The notes under the pieces were generated by a model, which saw only the letters and a list, made by a program, of their open reading frames with translations, ran no database searches and was not told the origin of the DNA. The position numbers were made by a program, and so were the translations under genes. Positions 16,148-24,274 of a stretch of DNA of 27,543 nucleotides are shown piece after piece (position 1 is the stretch's first letter; each line of letters begins with the position of its first letter). Origin of the DNA: a virus; the IMG/VR virus record IMGVR_UViG_3300009329_000265, positions 1 to 27,543 of that record; one strand, written 5' to 3'.

Positions 16148-17885
16148 TGATCAAAACCTTCTCCAGTTTGGTTTTTATATTAGTCAGTTCTTCTTTTAAA
16201 GTGCTGTTGTCTTTTCCCATCTTCGCAAGCTCGCCGCTCAATTTCTCGTTCTTCCTCGCAACTTCTTCGGCGTCTTTCAATATCTCTCTAACCTCTTGTT
16301 CTTGTTTCGTCTGTTCTTTTTTTTCTTCTTCATCTTCTGCGGGAGTTTTTGAGTTGGTGGTTGTTTCCGGAAGATCAAGCTCTTTTCGTTTCTGTTCTTC
16401 TCTAGCCCTTTGCTCTAAAATCTCTTCCCAGTCCTTGCCTTGTCCCGCCGCCTCGTCAGCCAAGCTTGAAATGTTTCCTGCGATAGCTTCTTTGGATGCC
16501 TTAACCTCTTTAAGCGGATCCACCCAGGACCAGCCAGGAGCTATCCATCTCGCCCTAACCCAATCAAGCCGCTTCCCATAAAAGTTATTAGCTTTCAATT
16601 CCCCTCTTAAATAAGCCTCTTCCAAAAGCATCTCCCAAACAGGCTGGCAGAGCTTTTGAGCCAACCATTCCTGCCTGACCTTGAAATATCTTCTGGCCTC
16701 AAGAAGAGCTGCCCTGGCGCTTGAATAATTTGTCTTTGAAAAGTCTTTTGCAACCAGCTCGTAAGGAAGGCCCAGTGCCGCAGATATTGCCTTTAAGATC
16801 CTGTCGACAAACGGCTCAAATGTCGCGCTTGGCCTCTGCGGATTAAATGATGTGATAGATTCACCAGGCATAAGGTGTTTAATCATCCCAGGCTCTAATG
16901 ACTCTACCATCTGCCCGGATGCGTTCTTCTCATATGCAGAATTAACTGCTACATCCATCGATGACTCCGAAGTTATAAAAAGCGAGAAGCATGCCGCAAT
17001 ACGTGCGGCAACAAGCTCTGCCTCGGCATACTCGGCTAAATCTTTGAAATAAGTCAACACGGGAGCAAAGAAGGGAACACCTCTGGTCTGGCCGGACCGT
17101 GAGACATAATACAAATGAAAAATATTCTTTCTGCCATATTCGCCTTTAGCCTGAATTTCTACGTACTGCCTTGCTTCTTCTCTTGTCCTATGGTTGATAT
17201 CTCCAGGATGTGTCTTTTGAATGAAATAAGAAATCGGCTCGCCCTTTTCGCCAATCTTTACGCCAGACCTGATTGATTTATCGCTTCTTTTATCGGATGG
17301 CGTGTTAAGCCTGTCCGACTCTATCAACTGCAGGGCCAATGAATACGGCCTGCTTTTATCTTTCAACATCAATGGAACGATTATCGCCTCGCCGTTTTCA
17401 AGGATCTGCCTATCCACCAGCTGTTGAATTTCGTAGAAGTCCATACGTTCTCCCGCATCGGCATACGGCGACCAACGTTTCCATATCCTCTCGGTTTTTT
17501 TCTGGAAGTTATTTGCTGATTTCTCGCTTATGCCAAGGGAATCCTTATCCATCCTGCACTGAGGCCTGATGCCCGTTCCGATGACATTCGTGGTCATAGT
17601 AGAAGTAATCCCTGCGGCGTGGGCGTCATTTCTATTTAGATCACGGCTACGCTCCCGAATATCAGCTAACTCAGGAAGCAGGTCATGGTCTGCCGAACCC
17701 CCTCCCGGAAGCCAGGAAGAACGCAAACGATTTCTGCTCGCTCCTTTGTAAGAGCCGAACTTATGCGAAACATTGATTGCCTCCCGATACATCCTTCGCT
17801 TAAACCCAGCCTTGGGGGAGAAAAACGAAATGACGTTGTCTATTCCGGATGACAACTTTTCCGATATTTTCTTTTTATTTTTCAT
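16140..17885 (-). CDS. portal protein (lambda B family)
   Basis: 581-aa portal of the lambda gpB type, forming the dodecameric ring at one capsid vertex through which DNA passes. Recognisable parts are RSRDLNRNDAHAAGITSTM near residue 90, IRPQ after it, the stem-region stretch YFKDLAEYAEAELVAARIAACF, and FSKTNYSSARAALLEARRYFKVRQEW further on. The last 100 residues are Glu/Lys-rich and predicted coiled coil. The start overlaps the gpW-like stop (ATGA). Position and sequence agree fully. Confidence 0.93.
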   Translation of the reverse strand: MKNKKKISEKLSSGIDNVISFFSPKAGFKRRMYREAINVSHKFGSYKGASRNRLRSSWLPGGGSADHDLLPELADIRERSRDLNRNDAHAAGITSTMTTNVIGTGIRPQCRMDKDSLGISEKSANNFQKKTERIWKRWSPYADAGERMDFYEIQQLVDRQILENGEAIIVPLMLKDKSRPYSLALQLIESDRLNTPSDKRSDKSIRSGVKIGEKGEPISYFIQKTHPGDINHRTREEARQYVEIQAKGEYGRKNIFHLYYVSRSGQTRGVPFFAPVLTYFKDLAEYAEAELVAARIAACFSLFITSESSMDVAVNSAYEKNASGQMVESLEPGMIKHLMPGESITSFNPQRPSATFEPFVDRILKAISAALGLPYELVAKDFSKTNYSSARAALLEARRYFKVRQEWLAQKLCQPVWEMLLEEAYLRGELKANNFYGKRLDWVRARWIAPGWSWVDPLKEVKASKEAIAGNISSLADEAAGQGKDWEEILEQRAREEQKRKELDLPETTTNSKTPAEDEEEKKEQTKQEQEVREILKDAEEVARKNEKLSGELAKMGKDNSTLKEELTNIKTKLEKVLING

Positions 17886-18097
17886 GATGGATTATCGAAC
17901 TCTGCGTATGTTGTGGTATCCTTTGATCCTGCGATTTCTTTTCGCAATTGGTCGCGTAACTTTATCAATTCGCTAATACTGATATATTGAAGGTTTCTTC
18001 CGCCGATAGAGTAGGACTGCACGGCTCCGCCTGTCATTCTTGCGTTTATGGCAGTTTCAAGATTATCGAGCATTTCTTGTTTTGAAGGCGCGCTCAC
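17882..18097 (-). CDS. gpW-like head-tail joining protein
   Basis: 71-aa protein directly before the portal gene, as lambda W. It has an N-terminal helix (KQEMLDNLETAINARMTGG), a short beta hairpin (VQSYSIGGRNLQYI) and a second helix (ISELIKLRDQLRKEIAG), the known gpW fold. It would bind the portal after packaging and stop DNA leakage. The start is GTG with Shine-Dalgarno AAAGGAGA. It is separated from the upstream gene by 178 bases with a promoter and terminator. Confidence 0.85.
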   Translation of the reverse strand: MSAPSKQEMLDNLETAINARMTGGAVQSYSIGGRNLQYISISELIKLRDQLRKEIAGSKDTTTYAEFDNPS

Positions 18098-18115
18098 AAC
18101 GATCTCCTTTTATAT

Positions 18116-18174
18116 CCCAATAAAAAAGCCCATATCTCGCTCGTGCACGAGTACGGGCTTTTTTGACTATTGGG
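18116..18174 (-). terminator. strong terminator-like hairpin inside the late operon
   Basis: The outer arms CCCAATA and TATTGGG enclose AAAAAGCCC and GGGCTTTTT arms, and the inner loop holds the palindrome CTCGTGCACGAG. On the minus strand the GC part is followed by TTTTTT. The symmetric A/T tracts make it able to work in both directions. It stands between the terminase module and gpW, so it should stop or control late transcription. Confidence 0.8.
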
Positions 18175-18220
18175 CGCGCTTAAGAGCTGATCAGGCCCTG
18201 GCGCAAAAATCTATAATCCT

Positions 18221-18249
18221 ATATTACTTAAAATAATCCTTCGTTTCAA
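18221..18249 (-). promoter_or_regulatory. predicted sigma70-type promoter upstream of the hairpin
   Basis: The minus strand reads TTGAAA (18249-18244), a 17-base spacer and TAATAT (18226-18221). This is close to the housekeeping consensus with ideal spacing. Transcription would begin near 18214 and meet the hairpin ending at 18116, giving an RNA of about 100 bases unless it reads through into gpW. Confidence 0.6.
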
Positions 18250-18275
18250 ATAGTCGTTACTACAAAATGGAAAAT

Positions 18276-18518
18276 CTATTTTTCATAATCTTTCTCGACA
18301 GACTTAAAATTATATCTGCACTCTCTGCAGTAGTGATAACGAATTGGAGGATGGGAGCCATAACATTTTACATTTTTGCTGTTGCACTTTGGGCATCGTA
18401 AAGGAATAAATACGACTCCGTAGCTTTGGCTGTCTTTTGTCGATTTTTCTGGTTGCTCTTGCTTAAAGTCAGTGTCATTTCTTAGCCAATTGCTTTTTTT
18501 CTCAAGCCATTTGCCCAT
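18276..18518 (-). CDS. small zinc-ribbon protein
   Basis: 80-aa protein whose ATG touches the large terminase stop (TAAATG). It has four cysteines as two CxxC pairs: RCPKCNSKNVKCYG and then HYCRECRYNFKS, with RYHYC between. The arrangement recalls small phage zinc proteins such as P2 Ogr and Mu Com and transposon InsA-type ribbons, which bind nucleic acid. The N-terminal 35 residues are charged and probably disordered. It could be a late regulator acting on the promoter just downstream, or an aid to packaging. Neither is shown by the sequence. Confidence 0.75.
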   Translation of the reverse strand: MGKWLEKKSNWLRNDTDFKQEQPEKSTKDSQSYGVVFIPLRCPKCNSKNVKCYGSHPPIRYHYCRECRYNFKSVEKDYEK

Positions 18519-20399
18519 TTAAAGCCAGCTTCCTTCACGTTTTTTGATCCAATTCCCACGGCTAGTATCTTGATCGACTATCCGTTGGTGCACTTTGACT
18601 GACTCGTCTTTCCTGATATTCAAAGCCCTGATAATGTCTGCCGCGGCGACTGCATAGACTTCTGCGTCAAGATAGTGAATTGCCATCGCTGTTTTTTTCT
18701 TCTGCCAAACCTCCTTGGCACGGCCGGTGTTTCTGTTTCGCACCAAAACCTTATGCTCTGAGGTAAACTGGTTTAAATATTCATCGGTTGGATTCCTGAA
18801 GATATGCCATTTATGAGGATCTCGAGTCGCTACCAAGCGATTGATTTTATCCTTATACTGACTGACGTTCAAATTCCATAAAACCAAACCGCTTTTGATA
18901 ACACTGCCGGTTCTTGAGTTAATATCTATCTTCGAAGCCCTATAGAAGCGGCCGCCTGCAAGTTCTTCCTGTCCCTTGATGGCTTTTGTTCTATCCGACC
19001 ACTGACGACAGAATCTATACACCTCATCGGTGCGGTACCCAGAATCGATACAGCTCATGTATACCGGCAAAGTCTCGTTGTTCGATAACCGTTTGTATTC
19101 CGTATTGAAGAGTACATCTACGATATCTTCCCAATACTCGACACGATCGGCCCTGATCAACCAAGACTCTTCATAATAACCCCAGCCGCGGATCACATAA
19201 TAAAAATGGTCTTTCTGGACGTCTACCCCAGCAGTCAATACAATCACGTCATCCGGCACAATACCTTGGTCGTACTCGCGTGAGAGAACTCTTATCTTAT
19301 CGACAGTGGTTTCTTCGATCTTTTCTTCCCAGACCTCGGCAAGCCATGAATTGACAAAGTTCATCAAAAGCTCGATATAATCTTTTGACTTCATAAACTC
19401 GCTAGCGATATCGCTCCATCTAAGCCATGGGGAATAGAGGGAATTAATCCAGAACCCCCTGTGCTTGCTTCTGATAATATTTCCCGAGACGCTTCCATCA
19501 TCATCAAGCTCGGCGTCTTCCGGCACCCATTTCCCTCGCAACAATATTTTGTTTTTGTGATAATCTTTTATGTGCTTGTTGCAGTGATAGCATTCATACC
19601 AGGCAAGGCGTTCGTTTTTGATACGCTCGGCTGATTTCTCGCTCTTAGGCCACTTGATCTGGTTAAACACCAAAACCTGATATTTGCCGCAATGAGGGCA
19701 GGGTACATAAAAGCGGCTCCTGTCCGATTTCTCATACTCCCTAAAGATATAACCATCCCTTGTGGTCGGCGTGGATACTTTGATCGTCTTTCTGTTCCAA
19801 AATGTCTTCTGACGTTCGCTGGCAAGTTTTATCGGATCAGCTTCCCGGCCCGAGAACTTGGGATATTTGTCGATCTCATCCAAAAAAAGATAACGGATAG
19901 GCCGAGAGGCTAAGTCAGCAGGCGAGTTCGATCCGGCAAAATACAAAATCATCCTGTCTAAATGGTATTCCAGCCTCGTTATGTCATCCGAAAGCCTGGG
20001 AAGATGCTGACGCAGGGCGTAAGAACCTTGAATCATAGGCAGAACCCGGTTGCAGGAAACACTCCTTGCGTCACTCTCGCGCGGCAAGACCACAAGTGTA
20101 GGCCCCGGATCCTGATCAATGATAAACCCAAGCATATTAAACATGGCCTCGGTCTTACCAACCTGGGAAGCGGCCATAACGCTTATTTCTTCGACAAAAG
20201 GATCGGTGAAAGCATCCATGATGCCTCCCAAATAAGGCGTCCTTTGAGTCTTCCACCGGCCCGGTTCAGCTGAAGTAATCGGATTAAGATAACGAAAAAG
20301 ATCAGCCCACTGGCTGACTGTTATCTTCTCCGGTGGTTTCCACGTCTGCTTCTCCTCGGGTGTCCAGATTTTCCTGTCTTGTTTCCTCACTATCATCAT
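18519..20399 (-). CDS. terminase large subunit (lambda gpA family)
   Basis: 626-aa packaging motor and nuclease. Walker A is AASQVGKTE (residues 76-84) and Walker B is LFLDEID (171-177). A zinc-knuckle-like pair CPHC and CYHC lies at 234-237 and 270-273, a common insertion in this family. The nuclease domain shows AGVDVQKD (Asp393) and CIDSGY (Asp452). The start is uncertain: the frame also allows a TTG at 20408 with GAGG too close to it, so I prefer the ATG at 20399. Either way it overlaps the small subunit gene by about 100 bases, which suggests coupled translation. Confidence 0.92.
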   Translation of the reverse strand: MMIVRKQDRKIWTPEEKQTWKPPEKITVSQWADLFRYLNPITSAEPGRWKTQRTPYLGGIMDAFTDPFVEEISVMAASQVGKTEAMFNMLGFIIDQDPGPTLVVLPRESDARSVSCNRVLPMIQGSYALRQHLPRLSDDITRLEYHLDRMILYFAGSNSPADLASRPIRYLFLDEIDKYPKFSGREADPIKLASERQKTFWNRKTIKVSTPTTRDGYIFREYEKSDRSRFYVPCPHCGKYQVLVFNQIKWPKSEKSAERIKNERLAWYECYHCNKHIKDYHKNKILLRGKWVPEDAELDDDGSVSGNIIRSKHRGFWINSLYSPWLRWSDIASEFMKSKDYIELLMNFVNSWLAEVWEEKIEETTVDKIRVLSREYDQGIVPDDVIVLTAGVDVQKDHFYYVIRGWGYYEESWLIRADRVEYWEDIVDVLFNTEYKRLSNNETLPVYMSCIDSGYRTDEVYRFCRQWSDRTKAIKGQEELAGGRFYRASKIDINSRTGSVIKSGLVLWNLNVSQYKDKINRLVATRDPHKWHIFRNPTDEYLNQFTSEHKVLVRNRNTGRAKEVWQKKKTAMAIHYLDAEVYAVAAADIIRALNIRKDESVKVHQRIVDQDTSRGNWIKKREGSWL

Positions 20400-20961
20400 C
20401 TCTGGCAAATTCCTCTATAATCTCTATTATTGCCTCATATAACTCGGCTTCGATTTCCCTGGGTTCTTTCATCGCCAGAACCGGGGCAAGCCTCGTTGGT
20501 AGGGCAAGGAAGGATCTTTTTATCGCAACGATCCTTGCGATTCGACCTTTTTCCACTTCATCACGGGGCAACAACTCGGCGGTTGCTTTCTTGACCTCCA
20601 ACTCAAGCAAGGTTGCTTTATATTTCAGGATCTTCGTATTCCAATAAGCCCTGTCTTCGGCCTGGTCTACATTGCGCTGTTCATACCAGGCCTTGATTTC
20701 GTCAAGATCATAAAAGCCTTCCCTGGTAGCAGGCATACCGTCTTTTTTCCAACGCTGAACGGTCCTGTAGGCAACATCCATAACTTTGGCAACTTCTTCC
20801 ATTGTCTTGACAACCGCAGGGCCCAAGGGTTCTGCCTCGAATTGTTCAAGCTCCGCAATCTCCTGACTAGACAAAGGTTTTCTGCTCTGCATCTTCTCGA
20901 TCAAATAAAGATGCCTTTTCTTGCGAGCAATCTCTGCCAGGTTTTGTTTCTTTTCTGTCAC
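20302..20961 (-). CDS. terminase small subunit (Nu1-like)
   Basis: 219-aa DNA-recognition subunit. Residues about 55-92 form a winged helix-turn-helix of the Nu1/MerR-like kind (MEEVAKVMDVAYRTVQRWKKDG, then FYDLDEIKAWY). The following helices (KATLLELEVKKATAELLPRDEVEKG and RSFLALPTRLAPVLA) are typical for this family. The C-terminal end is acidic. I chose the GTG at 20961 because it overlaps the methyltransferase stop (GTGA) and is preceded by GGAGGAAGG. The open frame continues 15 codons upstream without such a site. Confidence 0.85.
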   Translation of the reverse strand: MTEKKQNLAEIARKKRHLYLIEKMQSRKPLSSQEIAELEQFEAEPLGPAVVKTMEEVAKVMDVAYRTVQRWKKDGMPATREGFYDLDEIKAWYEQRNVDQAEDRAYWNTKILKYKATLLELEVKKATAELLPRDEVEKGRIARIVAIKRSFLALPTRLAPVLAMKEPREIEAELYEAIIEIIEEFARDDDSEETRQENLDTRGEADVETTGEDNSQPVG

Positions 20962-22262
20962 TGACCTTCCTCCAAAATGGCCTTTTTGCCTGAGAACTCT
21001 TCCCATCGCTTGACCGTAACATCACAAAATATAGGTTCGATCTCCATCGCAAAAACACGCCTGTTAAGACGCTCCCCGGCAATAATCTGCGAGCCTGAAC
21101 CGCAAAATGGCTCATAACAGATATCGCCCGGCGCAGTATGCACTCTCATGGGAATAGCGAACACTTCCGTGGGTTTAACTGTTGGGTGTTTAATTCCGGT
21201 GTTTCTTTTTTTGCCTTCCCAATCCAGCTCCCAGATATCCGAATAATATTCGGGTTTAGTTGGATCACCTGACCTTAATAAATCTATCATCCAGACGCTT
21301 CCGATGGATTTATCTTTCGGCCTGTAAGGCGGTTTTTGTCCTTTTATCCACATCAAAAGGCACGGCTCGTGTCGCCAGGAGTAAAAAGAATAAGTGAGTA
21401 TGGCGCAGGGCTTTACCCAGATAATCTGCTGATGAAGCAACAACTTCAATTCATCACAGACTTCTTCGATTATTGCTTTGCGCTTTGAAGCATGCCATAG
21501 ATATAGGGCGGTGTTTTCTTTTACATATTGAAGTCCCACTTTATAAAACAATTTTATAAATTTCTTTGCATCGGGAATATCTACTTCATGGTATACATCC
21601 GACCAGTCCTTGCCGCCTGTCGGCCTGTCAGCTCCTGTGTAATCAACACAATAGGGTGGATCCGTTGCAAACAGACTTGCCTTATTACCAGCCATAAGCC
21701 TTGCCACATCCTCTTCGCAAGTTGCATCACCACACAAAAGCCGGTGTTCTCCCAGAAGCCACAAATCGCCTTTCTTGGTAATAGGCTCCTCCGGCGGCTC
21801 CGGGATATCATCGGGCAATGTTTTGCCAGCTCCTGTGTTTTCTTCTTCGAACTCCGAAACTTCATCCCGCAGTTCCTTCATGCGAAGCGCAAGATAATCA
21901 TCCGAAGCCTCAGTGCGTAATTTCTCTAAAAGAGGAATAATGGCCTGTGTCCATGATCCTACGATCTCCTGAGAGTTCAGTGTCACGTTCATAGCCATTT
22001 CAGAAACCTCATCAAGATCCACCATGATTGCAGTAACATTCTCGACACCCTCTTGCTGTAAAATCTTATACCGCTGGTGCCCTGATATAATCCGCATGTT
22101 GCGCTTATTAACCACCAAGAGATCCACCAACCCGAACTTCTCAAGTGAGTGCCGCAGGCCCGCAAGGGCCCCATCCGAGATCTCCCGTGGATTGTAGGGT
22201 GCTGGTTTTAAATCGGACATTTTAACTTCCAAAATGTCCGGTTTTACGTTGATTTTTGCCAT
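20958..22262 (-). CDS. ParB-domain DNA methyltransferase (N6-adenine or N4-cytosine)
   Basis: 434-aa fusion. Residues about 10-100 are a ParB/Srx-type domain with PYNPRE and ISGHQRYK. Residues 165-430 are an amino-methyltransferase with motif IV DPPY (201-204) placed before the SAM-binding motif EPFCGSGS (384-391), the beta-class order. Such enzymes are common just upstream of phage terminases and may protect phage DNA from restriction or mark packaging sites. No partner restriction gene is seen, so it is an orphan methylase. Shine-Dalgarno AAAAGGAGGC precedes the ATG. Confidence 0.9.
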   Translation of the reverse strand: MAKINVKPDILEVKMSDLKPAPYNPREISDGALAGLRHSLEKFGLVDLLVVNKRNMRIISGHQRYKILQQEGVENVTAIMVDLDEVSEMAMNVTLNSQEIVGSWTQAIIPLLEKLRTEASDDYLALRMKELRDEVSEFEEENTGAGKTLPDDIPEPPEEPITKKGDLWLLGEHRLLCGDATCEEDVARLMAGNKASLFATDPPYCVDYTGADRPTGGKDWSDVYHEVDIPDAKKFIKLFYKVGLQYVKENTALYLWHASKRKAIIEEVCDELKLLLHQQIIWVKPCAILTYSFYSWRHEPCLLMWIKGQKPPYRPKDKSIGSVWMIDLLRSGDPTKPEYYSDIWELDWEGKKRNTGIKHPTVKPTEVFAIPMRVHTAPGDICYEPFCGSGSQIIAGERLNRRVFAMEIEPIFCDVTVKRWEEFSGKKAILEEGQ

Positions 22263-22456
22263 TTTTGCCTCCTTTTGAACATAAATGCTAAGTCCATAAC
22301 CCCTTTATTTACAGTGTATTTCAAGCGTTTTGCCCCCTGGTTGCCACTTCCTTGCCCTACGACCCATATGACCACGACATCACTTTTCAAACCCAAAATC
22401 ACTGACAGAGTGCGCCTGACCACACCCTCGGCCCAAGCCCCCCTGGGAAGGACCCA
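22263..22456. other. 194-bp non-coding gap, candidate cos region
   Basis: No convincing gene is found here; only a 25-codon ATG frame lies near the HNH stop. The minus strand has a GC-rich stretch with a run of six G (CCCAGGGGGGCTTGGGCC) near the HNH end and is more AT-rich toward the methylase start. HNH nuclease genes and Nu1/gpA-type terminases commonly flank cos, so this is the best cos candidate. That is inference from context. Confidence 0.35.
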
Positions 22457-22735
22457 TTATTTTTGTGTGCGTTTTCTGTCAGCATAGTCAACCACCTTAC
22501 GGCACAACTCTATAAATTCTTCCTCAAGCAACCCTCCCTTGGCTTTATTAATCTCGGTTGTGACCAGCTGAGCGTTATCTTTTGTATGAGATCCTCCTTT
22601 GCATAAAGGCACGATATGATCCATCGCACAGTTAACAGGTGTAAGCAAATTACCTGTCAAAGGGCAACGGTAGTTTTGCTTCTTCAGCATTTCTTTTAAG
22701 TCCGATATCCCTATGATTTCGTTATCGTTTCCCAT
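22457..22735 (-). CDS. HNH endonuclease
   Basis: 92-aa HNH nuclease. The motif is MDHIVPLCKGGSHTKDNAQLV, then EINKAKGG, with YRCPLTG and NCAM before it. In many cos-type phages an HNH protein encoded near the terminase is needed with it for genome cutting and packaging, and the position here agrees. A homing nuclease is the other possibility, but the gene is in the operon, with its start inside the end of the upstream gene and a GGAAGAGG ribosome site. Confidence 0.87.
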   Translation of the reverse strand: MGNDNEIIGISDLKEMLKKQNYRCPLTGNLLTPVNCAMDHIVPLCKGGSHTKDNAQLVTTEINKAKGGLLEEEFIELCRKVVDYADRKRTQK

Positions 22736-23048
22736 TTATGCCTCTTCCTTTAATTCTTTTGCTTCTGTCCCGCCAGTTGCTCCTGATATTCTCAAGCGTC
22801 TTAGCCCATCCATCATGCCGTCGGTTATCGTTCCATTTTTTAAGGCAACGCCTGAAGCACTCCTCCCATGTATTACATTTTCTTACAATGCTGGGGGTCT
22901 TTTGTCTTGAGCCTTCCATTTGGTAATAATACTTGCGCCATGTGTTGCATATGGTCGACAATTTTCCAAACCATTTATCTTGATGACGATAAAAACGGTT
23001 ATATCCAGCATGTTGAATTCTTCGTAAACATTTTCCCCATTCATCCAT
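22722..23048 (-). CDS. small basic Trp-rich protein, unknown
   Basis: 108-aa protein with seven tryptophans, five cysteines and many Lys/Arg. Parts such as NTWEECFRRCLKKWNDNRRHDGWAKTLENIRSNWR suggest a compact helical nucleic-acid-binding protein. The ATG at 23048 has AGAGGT 6 bases upstream, and the stop overlaps the HNH start by 14 bases, which supports a real gene. A competing frame (22883-23104) lacks these signals. I do not recognise the family. Confidence 0.68.
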   Translation of the reverse strand: MDEWGKCLRRIQHAGYNRFYRHQDKWFGKLSTICNTWRKYYYQMEGSRQKTPSIVRKCNTWEECFRRCLKKWNDNRRHDGWAKTLENIRSNWRDRSKRIKGRGINGKR

Positions 23049-23061
23049 ACAATGACCTCTT

Positions 23062-23214
23062 TCAATATGTCACGCTTGCCGTTAACATCGCCGCCGCTAT
23101 CCAATAAATCGTGTGTCTAATGTCCCCACCACAGGCATAAACAATAGCTGAAGCAATATCAAGCACAATCAATATGGTCGGGAATATCTTTTCCATTATC
23201 TTTCTGTTATTCAT
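23062..23214 (-). CDS. 50-aa small membrane protein
   Basis: A short gene that overlaps the end of the replication gene (ATGAATAA junction) and ends just before the ribosome site of the next gene. The product has two hydrophobic stretches, FPTILIVLDIASAIVYACGG (about residues 10-29) and TIYWIAAAMLTASVTY (35-50), with a short polar turn. It resembles small phage inner-membrane proteins of unknown role. A second ATG at residue 7 is possible. Confidence comes from tight packing and the clear two-helix pattern. Confidence 0.65.
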   Translation of the reverse strand: MNNRKIMEKIFPTILIVLDIASAIVYACGGDIRHTIYWIAAAMLTASVTY

Positions 23215-24007
23215 TCGCGTGTTCTTGAATCTGTCTCAATATATCTGCCATCTTCCCAATGCCTTCCTTCTTGAATTTATTACCCCGCTCTATATTCACC
23301 CGGGCAAAGTAAGCCGAACTTTCCATCTTGAGCACTTTGATGAACCAAGGATAGGGCTGGCTGATTCTGCCCTTGTCCTTCTGATACTGCTGGCATATCT
23401 TAATTAAAACCTCATCCGGGATATTCTCATCCTTGCGCCATTTTGCGTCTTTCTTGAATTTATTGATAAGCTGATAAATATTGAATCCCTGGTTATATAC
23501 GGAATCTAAAGCTTCTTTGGTTTTTGAAGAAACGGCGGAAACTGGCGAAGCCTGTTTATTAACTATCTCTTTTCCATTCTCTTTCCCATCCCCATCCCCA
23601 TTCCCAACTGAGATATTCGTAGGACAACGGTTATTTAACGGTTGCTTAACGGTTAAAAGCTCTTTAGGCGGAGGCGGGATATCGCTGTCCCGCTCTGTCT
23701 TGTGTGGTTTTTGATGTTTTTGCCAGTTGATTATCTGGTAATATTTCTCTCCGTCTATTTCATAACGGACTATAAACGGTCTTTTACCGTTCTTCTTATG
23801 ATGAGCCAAAAGTTGCATTATTTCTTCGGCATTGACCTCATCATAGGGCATGATTTCTATCTTAAGCCTCTCCGGACGGTCTTCGCCACGCCCCTCGCGG
23901 TCCGCCTGAACCCATAGGCCCTGATAGAACAACCTTGCCTCATAGGGCAATTCTTTTATATCTTCGTCTTTGAAGAAATCCGGTTTTAGATATCTAATTC
24001 TTGCCAT
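23207..24007 (-). CDS. phage replication-type winged-helix protein
   Basis: 266-aa protein. The N-terminal region (MARIRYLKPDFFKDEDIKELPYEARLFYQGLWVQADREGR, seen here in two pieces: residues 1-18 and 19-40) is the winged-helix part found in many phage replication initiation or replisome organiser proteins. PERLKIEIMPYDEVNAEEI follows. A Gly/Asp-rich linker with GNGDGDGKENGKE near 135-147 separates it from a helical C-terminal domain (PDEVLIKICQQYQKDKGR, YPWFIKVLKMESSAYFARV). It probably loads or recruits host helicase at the phage origin. No helicase gene is present in the window, as expected if the host enzyme is used. Confidence 0.78.
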   Translation of the reverse strand: MARIRYLKPDFFKDEDIKELPYEARLFYQGLWVQADREGRGEDRPERLKIEIMPYDEVNAEEIMQLLAHHKKNGKRPFIVRYEIDGEKYYQIINWQKHQKPHKTERDSDIPPPPKELLTVKQPLNNRCPTNISVGNGDGDGKENGKEIVNKQASPVSAVSSKTKEALDSVYNQGFNIYQLINKFKKDAKWRKDENIPDEVLIKICQQYQKDKGRISQPYPWFIKVLKMESSAYFARVNIERGNKFKKEGIGKMADILRQIQEHANE

Positions 24008-24025
24008 ATTGTAGGACCGTCGTAT

Positions 24026-24274
24026 TTATGTAGTTACAAGTTCATACCAGGCCATGTTGCCTTTCAGGTTCCGCTGGATACACTCATCCTTGCCCAACTT
24101 CCTCACTATGCCTCGCTGGACAAAATCCCTAATTGTCCTGTCGGCCCGCAAATAATAATTCTTCGTACCGTAAGCTATGACCTCCGCCTTCGAAAAAACC
24201 TTCTTTTGTTTGCACCACTTCAACAACTGCTTCTCCTTGGATAGAAAAAGATCTCCCTGATCAGCGCTTTTCAT
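24026..24274 (-). CDS. small winged-helix protein
   Basis: 82-aa basic protein with a predicted helix-turn-helix (SKAEVIAYGTKNYYLRADRTIRDFVQRG) followed by a wing (IVRKLGKDECIQRN). It probably binds DNA, as a regulator or as a helper of the replication protein encoded next. The start at 24274 lies inside the end of the preceding small gene and has AAGGAAGGTG as ribosome site. The exact family is not recognised. Confidence 0.72.
   Translation of the reverse strand: MKSADQGDLFLSKEKQLLKWCKQKKVFSKAEVIAYGTKNYYLRADRTIRDFVQRGIVRKLGKDECIQRNLKGNMAWYELVTT

Noticed and set aside
16147-16581. Ser/Phe-rich 144-aa plus frame opposite the portal C-terminus
   Set aside because: Antisense of a Glu/Lys-rich coiled coil gives long Ser/Phe/Leu frames by codon bias alone.
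18048-18236. Plus frame across the promoter-terminator region
   Set aside because: It crosses the strong hairpin and overlaps gpW on the other strand; no domain is seen.
22275-22487. 70-aa plus frame across the methylase-HNH gap
   Set aside because: No ribosome site, low-complexity product, opposite to the operon; more likely non-coding DNA with a cos site.
22883-23104. 73-aa minus frame near the Trp-rich gene
   Set aside because: It conflicts with two better genes (23062-23214 and 22722-23048) that have coupled starts and ribosome sites.
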